Source: Gordonia sp. ABSL11-1 (lineage in GTDB: Bacteria; Actinomycetota; Actinomycetes; Mycobacteriales; Mycobacteriaceae). Taken from it: a stretch of 64,000 nt of DNA. Made by a program: the position numbers and the translations under genes. The stretch lies in contig NZ_JASXSI010000001.1 in assembly GCF_030315685.1 (NCBI RefSeq), positions 124,001 to 188,000 on the forward strand, read 5' to 3'. Shown here one piece after another: positions 1 through 7,914 of the stretch (the first letter of the stretch is position 1; each line of letters begins with the position of its first letter). The notes under the pieces were generated by a model. It searched no databases. It saw nothing but the letters and a program-made list of their open reading frames with translations, and was not told the origin of the DNA.

Positions 1-62
1 ATCAGGACGAGGACAAGGGTGCCCCGGCGGCGTCGGGGCTGGTGGTGGCGGTTCTGTGTCAT
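1..62 (-). CDS. Start of an unidentified leftward gene (partial)
   Basis: An ATG read on the minus strand at 60-62 opens a frame that stays open to the window edge. It encodes about 20 residues, beginning MTQNRHHQPRRRRG and then turning hydrophobic (TLVLVL), which looks like a positively charged N-terminus followed by a signal or membrane segment. No clear ribosome binding site precedes it. It is divergent from the histidine kinase gene. Only the N-terminus is visible, so no function can be given. Confidence 0.35.
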   Translation of the reverse strand, partial: MTQNRHHQPRRRRGTLVLVL

Positions 63-237
63 GGCATCGAAGCTACGAATCCACGACACTGTGCCACATC
101 GTCCTTAACGGTGAATGAGTGTGCGCCGTCGAGGGTGCCGTGACCTGCGATCTCTGCCTCTGCCGAGGGAGGTCGGGATCCCTCTCGGGGATGAGGACGG
201 CCGGTGGCCGTGCGCCCTACGGTGGGTAGTCGAGGTG

Positions 238-1569
238 ATGGAGATGTTCCGACGAACGAGATCAGCTGCCGGCAGGGCCGGGACCGCGGTGATGCGCGAG
301 GTCCGTGAGCTGCCCGCGGCGCAGGACCCGGCCGTGCAGCGCTACGTACGATCGCCGGCCAACTGGTTCTTCCTGGCGGTCGCCGTCATCCTGTACTCGG
401 TGTCGTGGCCCACGCTGCCGCTGACCCATTCGATGCCCGACTACGCACTTCCGGTCGTCGCCGCGTTCGCGGCGTTCCCGATCGCGCTGGCGTGGTCGGC
501 GCCGGTGGTGGGCTGGGCCGTCTCGGTGGTCTCCGCTCAGCTGATCGGATTGCTCGTTCCGACGCTCAACGGATGGAACTGGTCCATCCAGGTGACCCAG
601 ATCATCTCGCTGCTCGTGCTGACGTTCTTCGCCTATGCCCGATGCTCGTGGCGCTGGATCCCGGTGGTGTGGGTGAGCACGGCCATCGTGTTCGCGCTGG
701 CCGCTCCGCCCGAGGCGCGTGGCGGCTGGGTCTTCGGGCTGACGTTCATGGCCGTGGTGGTCGCGTTGGTGCGCGTCCTCGTACGGTCTCGTCGGCAGCT
801 CGCCGCGAGTACCGAGCAGACCCAGCTGGTCGAGTCGCAGAAGGCCATCCTGCAGGAGCGTGCGCGAATTGCCCGTGACCTGCACGACGTTGTGGCACAT
901 CGGATGTCGGTGGTGGTCGTGATGGCGCAGACCGCACGCTACCGACTCGCCGACGTGAGCGAGGAAGCGGCGGCCGAGTTCGAGTCCATCGCGGTGTCGG
1001 CCCGCGCGTCACTCGACGAGGTCCGCCAGATGCTCGGTGTCCTGAGGACCGACGGTGAGGCCCCGGCGGCGCCGAATCCCGGTCTCGACGACATCGCCCT
1101 GCTGGTCACACAGACCCGGATGACCGGTGCCACCGTCGATCTGTCGGTGTCCGTCGACCGTGAGAGGGTCGGGGACGCCGCGGGACTGATCATCTATCGG
1201 ATCGTGCAGGAGAGCCTCGCGAACGCGACACGTCACGCGCCGGGTTCCCGCATCGACATCGCGGTCGCGCCGTCGTCCGACGGTGGCACCGACGTGACAG
1301 TGCGCAACACGGCACCGGCGACGGAGCCGGTCCGAATCCCGGGTCCGGGCACCGGGATTCCCGGGATGATGGAGCGGGCGTCGGCCGTCGGCGGCACGCT
1401 CACCACGCAATCCACCGAGGACGGAGGGCATCTCGTCCACGCGGTGTTACCCGGCCATGATGCTCGCACCGGCATCGTCGAACACATACCGACCGACGGC
1501 GCGACGATCGCCGATCAGGCGTCGTCTGCCACCACCACCGCCGGCCCGGTCACGACGACAGACGAATAG
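238..1569 (+). CDS. NarL-family sensor histidine kinase
   Basis: Membrane histidine kinase of the HisKA_3 (NarL/DesK) type, expected to phosphorylate the adjacent response regulator. The N-terminal half holds several hydrophobic segments (a membrane sensor region with no recognisable ligand domain). The phosphoacceptor motif ARDLHDVVAHRMS follows, with His at about residue 216. The C-terminal ATPase domain shows IVQESLANATRHA (N box) and GTGIPGMMERA (G box). The frame is open from 115, but the first 41 codons look unlike coding sequence; ATG 238 follows GAGG closely and is preferred, with ATG 244 also possible. The stop lies 9 bp before the regulator gene, so the pair is probably co-transcribed. 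The stimulus is unknown. Confidence 0.85.
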   Translation: MEMFRRTRSAAGRAGTAVMREVRELPAAQDPAVQRYVRSPANWFFLAVAVILYSVSWPTLPLTHSMPDYALPVVAAFAAFPIALAWSAPVVGWAVSVVSAQLIGLLVPTLNGWNWSIQVTQIISLLVLTFFAYARCSWRWIPVVWVSTAIVFALAAPPEARGGWVFGLTFMAVVVALVRVLVRSRRQLAASTEQTQLVESQKAILQERARIARDLHDVVAHRMSVVVVMAQTARYRLADVSEEAAAEFESIAVSARASLDEVRQMLGVLRTDGEAPAAPNPGLDDIALLVTQTRMTGATVDLSVSVDRERVGDAAGLIIYRIVQESLANATRHAPGSRIDIAVAPSSDGGTDVTVRNTAPATEPVRIPGPGTGIPGMMERASAVGGTLTTQSTEDGGHLVHAVLPGHDARTGIVEHIPTDGATIADQASSATTTAGPVTTTDE

Positions 1570-1578
1570 GCTCAACGC

Positions 1579-2235
1579 GTGGCTGTCACGGTGGTGGTCG
1601 TCGACGATCAGGCGATGGTGCGTCAAGGGTTCTCCGCACTTCTCGGTGCGCAGGACGACATCTCGGTTCTCGGAGACGCCGCGGACGGGGTGGAGGCGGT
1701 CGCATTGTGCGCCCGCGTCCGGCCGGATGTCGTGCTCATGGATGTCCGGATGCCGCGGAAGGACGGTCTGCGCGCGACCGAGGAGATCCTGCGGGCGTCG
1801 GCCGGCTCGGCGCCGACGACCAGGGTTCTCATGCTGACCACCTTCGACATCGACGACTACGTCTACGAGGCCCTGCGCGTGGGGGCCTCCGGGTTTCTTC
1901 TCAAGGACGCGCCCGCCGACGAGCTCGTGCGCGCGGTCCGTGTCGTGGCGGCGGGGGAGGCGCTGCTCGCGCCGTCGATCACCCGACGGCTCATCGCCGA
2001 GGTGACGTCGCGACGTGCCCGCGCGCCTCGTCATCAGGCGGTCGAGCAGCTGACGCCGCGGGAGCGCGAGGTGCTCGATCTCGTCGCGGACGGCAAGTCG
2101 AACGGTGAGATCGCCGCCGAACTCTTCGTCTCCGAACAGACGGTGAAGACACACGTCAGCAGCGTGCTCACCAAACTGGCGCTGCGCGATCGCGCCCAGG
2201 CGGTGGTCTTCGCCTACGAGAACGGGCTCAAGTGA
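1579..2235 (+). CDS. NarL/LuxR-family response regulator
   Basis: DNA-binding partner of the upstream kinase, 218 aa, the usual size. The receiver domain (residues 1-120) has the acidic pair D9/D10, the phosphoacceptor D55 in VLMDVRMP and the conserved Lys in LLKDAPADE. The C-terminal LuxR-type helix-turn-helix (about 150-215) begins LTPREREVLDLVADG and contains SEQTVKTHVSSVLTKL. The start is GTG at 1579. In M. tuberculosis gatC-gatA precede pfkA; here this two-component pair occupies that position. Confidence 0.9.
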   Translation: MAVTVVVVDDQAMVRQGFSALLGAQDDISVLGDAADGVEAVALCARVRPDVVLMDVRMPRKDGLRATEEILRASAGSAPTTRVLMLTTFDIDDYVYEALRVGASGFLLKDAPADELVRAVRVVAAGEALLAPSITRRLIAEVTSRRARAPRHQAVEQLTPREREVLDLVADGKSNGEIAAELFVSEQTVKTHVSSVLTKLALRDRAQAVVFAYENGLK

Positions 2236-2387
2236 GCCCTGCCGCCGCGGACAATCGATGCGAGCGGTCGGTGTGAACGGCGGGATGACCTGACATCCGG
2301 CACATGCTCGCCCCGCACACTAGATTGAGTGGCGTACGTGAGAGCGACGTACATGACAGGTCAGCGGCGAGAGAGGGTCACACGGTA

Positions 2388-3422
2388 ATGGCCAAGAGGT
2401 TCGGCATTCTGACCAGCGGCGGCGACTGCCCCGGGCTGAACGCGGTGATCCGCGGAGCGGTACTCAAGGGTGAAACCGTCTACGGCCATGAGTTCGTCGG
2501 CTTCAAGGACGGTTGGTACGGCCTCGTCTACGGCGACATCATGGAGCTCAACCGCACCACGGTCCGCGGCCTCTCGCACGAGGGCGGAACCATTCTCGGC
2601 ACCAGCCGATTCGGCCCCTACCAGGAGCCCGACGGTGGTGCCGAGAACATCAAGAAGGTCCTCAAGAACCTCGAGATCGACGGTGTCATCGCGATCGGCG
2701 GTGAGGGCACGGCGTCGGCGTCGAAGCGGTTGTTCGAGGACGGCATCAACATCGTGGGGGTGCCCAAGACCATCGACAACGACCTCGACGCGACGGACTA
2801 CACGTTCGGATTCAACACCGCCGTCGAGATCGCGACCGAGGCCATCGATCGGCTGCGCACGACCGGCAACTCCCACAAGCGTTGCATGGTGCTCGAGGTG
2901 ATGGGCCGTCACGCCGGATGGATCGCCCTGTACTCGGGTATCGCCGGTGGTGCGCACGCGATCCTGATCCCGGAGCAGCCGGAGAGCCTCAACCAGATCT
3001 GTGCCTGGGTCACCAGCGTGAAGAGTCGCGGGCGCGCACCCATGGTCGTGGTGGCCGAGGGCTTCAAGCTCCCCGAGATGGAGGAGGCCTACTCCGTCAA
3101 GGGCCTCGACGGGTTCAACCGCCCACGGCTCGGCGGCATCGCGGAGGTCCTCGCGCCCCTGATCCAGGAACGCACCGGCATCGAGACCCGCGCGACCGTG
3201 CTGGGACACATCCAACGAGGCGGCGTGCCCACCGCGTTCGACCGGGTGCTGGCCACCCGCCTGGGGATGGGGATCACCGACCTGTGCGCCGACAACGCCT
3301 GGGGAAAGATGGTCGCACTGAACGGTACGGACATCGTGCGCGTCGACTTCGCGGACGCGCTCGCCAACCAGAAGTCGGTGCCCGCCGATCAGTATCAGGA
3401 GATCCGGGTCATCTTCGGCTGA
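2388..3422 (+). CDS. pfkA: 6-phosphofructokinase
   Basis: Catalyses phosphorylation of fructose 6-phosphate to fructose 1,6-bisphosphate in glycolysis. The protein is 344 aa, the usual actinobacterial length. Visible motifs are LTSGGDCPGLNAVIRG (phosphate donor loop), IGGEGTASA, PKTIDNDL (catalytic loop with the general base Asp) and EVMGRHAGWIA. ATG 2388 is chosen because GAGAGGG lies just upstream and the protein begins MAKRFGILTSGG; the frame is open 28 codons further upstream without conservation. The Gly in GGEG favours ATP, whereas the Lys in PKTIDND is also seen in PPi-dependent enzymes; actinobacterial ATP-PFKs share this mix. The gene is convergent with the PspC gene. Confidence 0.95.
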   Translation: MAKRFGILTSGGDCPGLNAVIRGAVLKGETVYGHEFVGFKDGWYGLVYGDIMELNRTTVRGLSHEGGTILGTSRFGPYQEPDGGAENIKKVLKNLEIDGVIAIGGEGTASASKRLFEDGINIVGVPKTIDNDLDATDYTFGFNTAVEIATEAIDRLRTTGNSHKRCMVLEVMGRHAGWIALYSGIAGGAHAILIPEQPESLNQICAWVTSVKSRGRAPMVVVAEGFKLPEMEEAYSVKGLDGFNRPRLGGIAEVLAPLIQERTGIETRATVLGHIQRGGVPTAFDRVLATRLGMGITDLCADNAWGKMVALNGTDIVRVDFADALANQKSVPADQYQEIRVIFG

Positions 3423-3423
3423 G

Positions 3424-3672
3424 TCACAGGTCGGGTGGGTAGGTCGCCGGGTAGACCGGGGCCTGCGCGACCGGTTCGCGGGGGATCACCAGCCACAGCA
3501 CGAGATACAGCAGTACCTGGGGTCCGGGCAGCAATACCGATGCGACGAACAGGACGCGGATGATCGTGGCGTCCCAGCCGTAGCGTGCGGCGATCCCGCC
3601 ACACACCCCGCCGAGCCAGGAGTCGGAGCGCGAACGCATCAATCGGTTGGGGGTCGGTGTCGTCATGGTCAT
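3424..3672 (-). CDS. PspC-domain membrane protein
   Basis: Small 82-aa protein consisting almost entirely of a PspC domain: a basic N-terminus, the motif WLGGVCGGIAARYGWDA, and one strongly hydrophobic segment (VLFVASVLLP through LVLWLVIP). PspC proteins are linked to envelope stress responses. The gene is monocistronic and convergent with pfkA, with only 1 bp between the stop codons. ATG 3672 is preceded by GAGAGGA; a second in-frame ATG lies two codons downstream. No partner PspA is visible nearby. Confidence 0.85.
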   Translation of the reverse strand: MTMTTPTPNRLMRSRSDSWLGGVCGGIAARYGWDATIIRVLFVASVLLPGPQVLLYLVLWLVIPREPVAQAPVYPATYPPDL

Positions 3673-3805
3673 GTCGAGTCCTCTCTCGTGTCCTCGACAC
3701 TACGGATCGCCGGCGCCACCGGCATCGGGGATGACCCTGATCCTCACCCCCGCTTCTCGGGCCCCGTGATGCCCGGGCGGTGTCGTCGCCGCGGCGAGCA
3801 ATAAG

Positions 3806-5317
3806 ATGGACGCCATGATTGCCGCTGCCAGCGAACTTCTCGACTACGACCAGGTCATCGCCGATTTCGATCCGGTGCTGGGACTCGAGGTCCACGTCGA
3901 ACTCGGCACCGTGACCAAGATGTTCTGCGGCTGTCCGACCGCGTTCGGGGCCGATCCCAACACCCAGGTGTGCCCGGTGTGCATCGGTCTACCGGGCTCG
4001 TTGCCGGTCGCGAACGCGAAGGCGATCGAGTCGGCGATCCGCATCGGACTCGCGCTGAACTGTTCCATCCGCCCGTCGAGTGTGTTCGCGCGGAAGAACT
4101 ACTTCTACCCGGATCAGCCGAAGAACTACCAGATCTCGCAGTACGACGAACCGATCGCCCACGACGGGTACCTCGAGGTGCTCCTCCCGGACGGCACGCC
4201 GTGGCGGGTCGAGATCGAGCGCGCGCACATGGAGGAGGACACCGGCAAGTCGCTGCACATCGGTGGCTCGGGGCGAATCCACGGCGCCAGCCATTCGCTG
4301 CTCGACTACAACCGTGCCGGTGTGCCGCTTGTCGAGATCGTCACCAAGCCGATCGTCGGTGCGGGCGTGCGCGCTCCCGAGGTCGCGCGCGCCTATGTCA
4401 CGGCACTGCGCGATCTTCTCAAGGCGCTCGACGTGTCGGATGTCCGCATGGACCAGGGATCGCTGCGGTGTGATGCCAATGTCTCGCTGATGCGCAAGGA
4501 CGCCACCGAGTTCGGCACCCGCACCGAGACCAAGAACGTGAATTCCTTGAAGAGTGTCGAGGTCGCGGTCCGTCACGAGATGCGCCGCCAGGCCGCGATC
4601 CTCGAGGCAGGTGGCGAGATCATCCAGGAGACACGTCATTTCCACGAGGAGGACGGCACCACCTCTGCGGGCCGTCGCAAGGAGACAGCCGAGGACTACC
4701 GCTACTTCCCGGAGCCGGATCTTCCTCCCGTGCAACCAGATCCGGCATGGATCGACGAACTCGGCACCACGTTGCCAGAGATGCCGTGGGTGCGTCGGAC
4801 CCGCATCCAGGAGGAGTGGGGTGTCTCCGACGAGGTCATGCGCGACCTCGTCAATGTCGGCGCGATCGATCTCATCATCGAGACCGTCGATGCCGGTGCC
4901 GGCGCGGAGGCCGCTCGCGGTTGGTGGGTCTCGTTCCTCGCGCAACAGGCCAATTCCCGGGGCGTCGAGTTGAGCGGTCTGTCGATCACGCCCGGGCAGG
5001 TGGCGACGATCATCGGCCTGGTCGACGAGGGCAAACTCACCACGAAGCTCGGCCAGCAGGTCGCGACCGCCGTCCTCGACGGCGAGGGCGAGCCGGAGCA
5101 GATCGTCGCCGACCGGGGTCTCGAAGTCGTCCGTGACGACTCCGCGCTGCAGAAGGCTGTCGACGAGGCACTCGCGGCCAATCCGGACATCGCCGAGAAG
5201 ATCCGTGGTGGGAAGGTGCAGGCCGCGGGGAAGATCGTCGGCGACGTCATGAAGGCGACCCGCGGGCAGGCCGATCCGGCGCGCGTCAAGGAACTGGTAC
5301 TCGCCGCCTGTCAGTGA
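3806..5317 (+). CDS. gatB: Aspartyl/glutamyl-tRNA(Asn/Gln) amidotransferase subunit B
   Basis: Kinase/tRNA-binding subunit of GatCAB, which converts Glu-tRNA(Gln) to Gln-tRNA(Gln) (and Asp-tRNA(Asn) to Asn-tRNA(Asn)). The protein is 503 aa. The N-terminal catalytic cradle shows LGLEVHVEL, the zinc cysteines in FCGCP and [10 protein letters not shown], and [16 protein letters not shown]. The C-terminal YqeY-like tail domain ends with [16 protein letters not shown]. The start is ATG 3806, with a second ATG three codons later. gatC and gatA are not in the window. gltX and both tRNA substrates (tRNA-Gln, tRNA-Glu) lie 24 kb downstream. Confidence 0.97.
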   Translation: MDAMIAAASELLDYDQVIADFDPVLGLEVHVELGTVTKMFCGCPTAFGADPNTQVCPVCIGLPGSLPVANAKAIESAIRIGLALNCSIRPSSVFARKNYFYPDQPKNYQISQYDEPIAHDGYLEVLLPDGTPWRVEIERAHMEEDTGKSLHIGGSGRIHGASHSLLDYNRAGVPLVEIVTKPIVGAGVRAPEVARAYVTALRDLLKALDVSDVRMDQGSLRCDANVSLMRKDATEFGTRTETKNVNSLKSVEVAVRHEMRRQAAILEAGGEIIQETRHFHEEDGTTSAGRRKETAEDYRYFPEPDLPPVQPDPAWIDELGTTLPEMPWVRRTRIQEEWGVSDEVMRDLVNVGAIDLIIETVDAGAGAEAARGWWVSFLAQQANSRGVELSGLSITPGQVATIIGLVDEGKLTTKLGQQVATAVLDGEGEPEQIVADRGLEVVRDDSALQKAVDEALAANPDIAEKIRGGKVQAAGKIVGDVMKATRGQADPARVKELVLAACQ

Positions 5318-5328
5318 CCGCGTCCCCC

Positions 5329-5784
5329 TCACGGGGCGGGGAGCATCGCGAGGACGTCCCGGCTCGCGCCGGCGTCGACGAGGCGGGTGCGCATCGTCTC
5401 CAGCCAGGCGTCGGCCCATCCGTGATCGACCGACGCCAGGATGTCGAACTGTGCGCGCCAGGATGCCCCGCTGGATTCGGGAGATCCGGGCGGGTGCAGA
5501 CGTCGAGAGATCCGTTCGGAGATCGACTCCGCCACCCATCGGAGGAACTCTTCGGCGCCGTCGGTACTCAGGTCGGACAAGACGCGGTCACGTTCCCGGG
5601 ATGTCAGATGCCGGCCGCCCGGCCCGCGCACGCAGTAGGGTGTCGAATCACCACGGATCGAGCCGAGGACCGGTACGTCGTCCGGTCGTGCTCTGAGTCT
5701 GCGTGCGAGATCGATGATCCGAGTCCGCATTTCGTCGTCGAGCTGGTCATCTGAACCGTCCCCGCCCGGTGCCGGGACGGGCAT
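5329..5784 (-). CDS. Hypothetical protein, candidate immunity protein of the TNT toxin
   Basis: 151-aa soluble-looking protein with no signal peptide or membrane segment and no domain I recognise. Visible stretches are MRTRIIDLARRLRARP, GGRHLTSRERDRVL and EEFLRWVAESISERI, i.e. mostly charged helices. Its ATG (5782-5784) overlaps the stop of the broken TNT gene as TGATG, so the two were translationally coupled. In M. tuberculosis the TNT toxin CpnT is followed by its antitoxin IFT; the same position, size class and cytosolic character suggest an immunity role, but this is inference from context. The frame is open further upstream to 5877, inside the toxin gene. Confidence 0.6.
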   Translation of the reverse strand: MPVPAPGGDGSDDQLDDEMRTRIIDLARRLRARPDDVPVLGSIRGDSTPYCVRGPGGRHLTSRERDRVLSDLSTDGAEEFLRWVAESISERISRRLHPPGSPESSGASWRAQFDILASVDHGWADAWLETMRTRLVDAGASRDVLAMLPAP

Positions 5785-6560
5785 CAGCTCACGGCCGGGA
5801 ACGATTGCCGCAGGTGGCCCGCGCACTTGAGCCATCCGACGCTCAGGGGGCCGTCCTTGTTGATATAGGTGATGCACTCCGGATGCGAACCGTCATCGAC
5901 GTAGCCACGGATGACCTCGTACTGGATGCCACCGCCGCGTTGTTGGAACCACGGTGCGATACGGCCGGTGTCCACCGGGAACGGCTTGGTCATCTCATAC
6001 ACGTGGTAGTTGCAGTACTGTTCCTGTCCCTGTGGTCCGGACAGGTTCGCCCTGTGGTCCGGACAGGTTCGCCCTGTGGTCCGGACAGGTTCGACGGCGG
6101 GAGTGATCGGGCCGCATACTTCGTGCCCGGAACCGACAGGAAGTTGCCGCCTTCGCCGCCGTAGCGGTCCATCCGCTTACCGACCCTCAGCGTGATCTTG
6201 TGCTTGATCGGCTGCTTGTTGCGGTCGAGCACGTAGCCCTGCTCGGCCGGGTAGATCCACCAGTTCGTCACCTTGTCGTCGAAGTACGTCTCGTCGAACT
6301 CGTACTTGTTCATCGTGAGTCCGAACCGCTGGTATCCGTCCAGCTGCTCTCCGACCGGCGGACGGGTGGACAGGGTGGCCGGTCCGGATCGGCTGTTCCG
6401 GTCGTAGGGCGCGATCGAACATCCTTGGGTGGTCGGGCCGCCGAGTGATCCGAGGTCCAGATCGCCGAATGGGCCGGGCGCAGCGGTGGCAGCCGCTCCC
6501 GACGAGAACGCCAGCGACAGTGCGAAGGCCAGGATGACGAGGGGGACTGCGACGGGTCAT
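5784..6560 (-). pseudogene. Secreted TNT-domain (NAD+ glycohydrolase-like) toxin, two frameshifts
   Basis: Read with two corrections, this encodes a secreted protein of about 240 aa: a signal peptide (MTRRSP, then a hydrophobic LVILAFALSLAF core and an Ala-rich cleavage region), a short linker, then a TNT domain. TNT hallmarks are [62 protein letters not shown] and a C-terminal [15 protein letters not shown] domains hydrolyse NAD+. Frameshift 1: five C residues (G at 6541-6545 on the plus strand) right after MTRRSP, where four would keep the signal peptide in frame. Frameshift 2: three copies of a 22-bp unit at 6028-6093, where one copy restores the frame exactly. Intact, this would be a stand-alone secreted TNT without the channel domain of CpnT. 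Confidence 0.85.
6028..6093. repeat. Three perfect tandem copies of a 22-bp unit inside the TNT gene
   Basis: Units at 6028-6049, 6050-6071 and 6072-6093 are identical (ccctgtggtccggacaggtt plus cg). Each contains the near-palindrome CCTGTGGTCCGGACAGG. Because 22 is not a multiple of three, copy number decides the reading frame: one or four copies leave the TNT frame open, two or three close it. With three copies translation runs to a stop within MR at 5990. Confidence 0.97.
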
Positions 6561-6678
6561 GGCCGCGCCTTTCGCAGAGGTGATCGCGAATGTGGATGCA
6601 CCGAACAGTACCGAGATGCCCTCACCGCGTGCGTCTCTTTCCGCAACGTCGAGCGAACGCTTCAGTCGTCGTGAAAGC

Positions 6679-7833
6679 TCAGGTGCGGTCCTCCGTCGAC
6701 GACGGTGGCAGCCATTTCACCACGCGGTCGTCGGTGCTGACCGGGTTGCCGTATTCCTTGTTGACCGTGGCGAATTGCAGGATGCCGTTGTCCAGGGCGA
6801 CCATCCGGCCGAGCGCCCCGTACCGCTTCTCGAGGACGACCGCGGGCGGGGTGATCGCCGGCTTCTGCCGCGTGGGCTCGTTCAGCACCTCGATGTGTTG
6901 AGTTCGCGTGGTGGACACATAGATCGCGCCCGAGGTGGCCGCGCACCCGGCGATCTGCGGCTGGTCGGGCCACGTCCACAGCACCTTGGGACCCGAGGAC
7001 TCGAGGACCTGCAGGCGGTCCTCGGTCGAGCCCTGGTCCGCGAAGTACAACGTCCCGCTGGCCGAGCTGGGACACAACGACACGTTCGAACCGAGTCCGG
7101 AGGCGAGCACGCGGGGCCGTGGATTCGCGTCGGACCGGAAGGACGTGACCGACAGGATCTTCCCGGCCAAGGACGAGGGGGAGGCCGCGGCCGCCGGATC
7201 ACCCGCGTTGCCGGTGGCGACCACCAGTTCGGCCGGGCTGCGGAAGTACATCGAACCCATGTTCCCGGTGGCACCCTTGGGGATCCCGACGAGGATCGGT
7301 TTGGGGACATCTCCGGGCGCCAGACGCACGATCCGGTTGTCCGACGGTGTCGTGATCAACGCGTAGATCAGCCGGTCTTGCGAGTACGTGGGGGAGAAGG
7401 CGAATGCGATCAGTCCGCCGTCGCCCGAGGCGTCGACCGGGGCAGTGGCCAGGACCCGTTGCGGCCCAAAGCGTTTGGTGGTGATGATCTTGCCGGTCGT
7501 GCGTTCGGCGACGACCGTGACGTCGCCCTGGTCGTCGCCGGGCAGGACGGCGGCGGTGGAGGCCAGGCACGTCGCGATCACCGCGGGATCGGGGTCGACG
7601 CACGGTCCAGGCGGCGGAGGCGCCGGTGGTTCGGTGGGGGATGGCCGCGGCTGTTCCTTCTTGGCGGCCGACTCGTTGTTCGCACTGAACGCGCCGGCGT
7701 CCTTGGCACGATCCTGATCGGTGAAGTCGGCGCATCCGCTCACCATCACGAGGACCGACACGATCGCGAGGAAGGTGCCGACACGGGTGGCCCGTGTCCG
7801 GTTTCCCGTTGTCGTCGGCCGCCCCATGCGCAT
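6679..7833 (-). CDS. LppZ-like lipoprotein with PQQ/sorbosone-dehydrogenase-type propeller
   Basis: 384-aa lipoprotein with the lipobox VMVSGC (Cys at residue 34), a Pro-rich linker (PSPTEPPAPPPPGPC), then a beta-propeller-like region of the glucose/sorbosone dehydrogenase type (RVLATAPVDASGDGGLIAFAFSP, NMGSMYFRSPAELVVATGNAGD, GAIYVSTT). It matches M. tuberculosis LppZ in position (between gatB and the DoxX gene). LppZ is an exported lipoprotein of unsettled enzymatic role. ATG 7833 or 7827 can start it; the frame continues far upstream only as non-coding shadow. It is divergent from the DoxX gene with an 81-bp shared promoter region. Confidence 0.85.
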   Translation of the reverse strand: MRMGRPTTTGNRTRATRVGTFLAIVSVLVMVSGCADFTDQDRAKDAGAFSANNESAAKKEQPRPSPTEPPAPPPPGPCVDPDPAVIATCLASTAAVLPGDDQGDVTVVAERTTGKIITTKRFGPQRVLATAPVDASGDGGLIAFAFSPTYSQDRLIYALITTPSDNRIVRLAPGDVPKPILVGIPKGATGNMGSMYFRSPAELVVATGNAGDPAAAASPSSLAGKILSVTSFRSDANPRPRVLASGLGSNVSLCPSSASGTLYFADQGSTEDRLQVLESSGPKVLWTWPDQPQIAGCAATSGAIYVSTTRTQHIEVLNEPTRQKPAITPPAVVLEKRYGALGRMVALDNGILQFATVNKEYGNPVSTDDRVVKWLPPSSTEDRT

Positions 7834-7914
7834 GCCACCCACAGTAGGCGATCGATTCCGACTCACCGCGGGCTGCACGAGCCGGGCGGGGTGAGTGCGC
7901 CTACAGTCGGAACC

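Noticed and set aside
2334..2352. Inverted repeat GTACG-9nt-CGTAC before pfkA
   Set aside because: Five-base arms occur by chance in such DNA and no regulator site is known to match.
6559..7914. N-terminal extension of the DoxX frame by 450 codons
   Set aside because: It lies antisense to the LppZ-like gene; Arg/Gly-rich without similarity to known domains.
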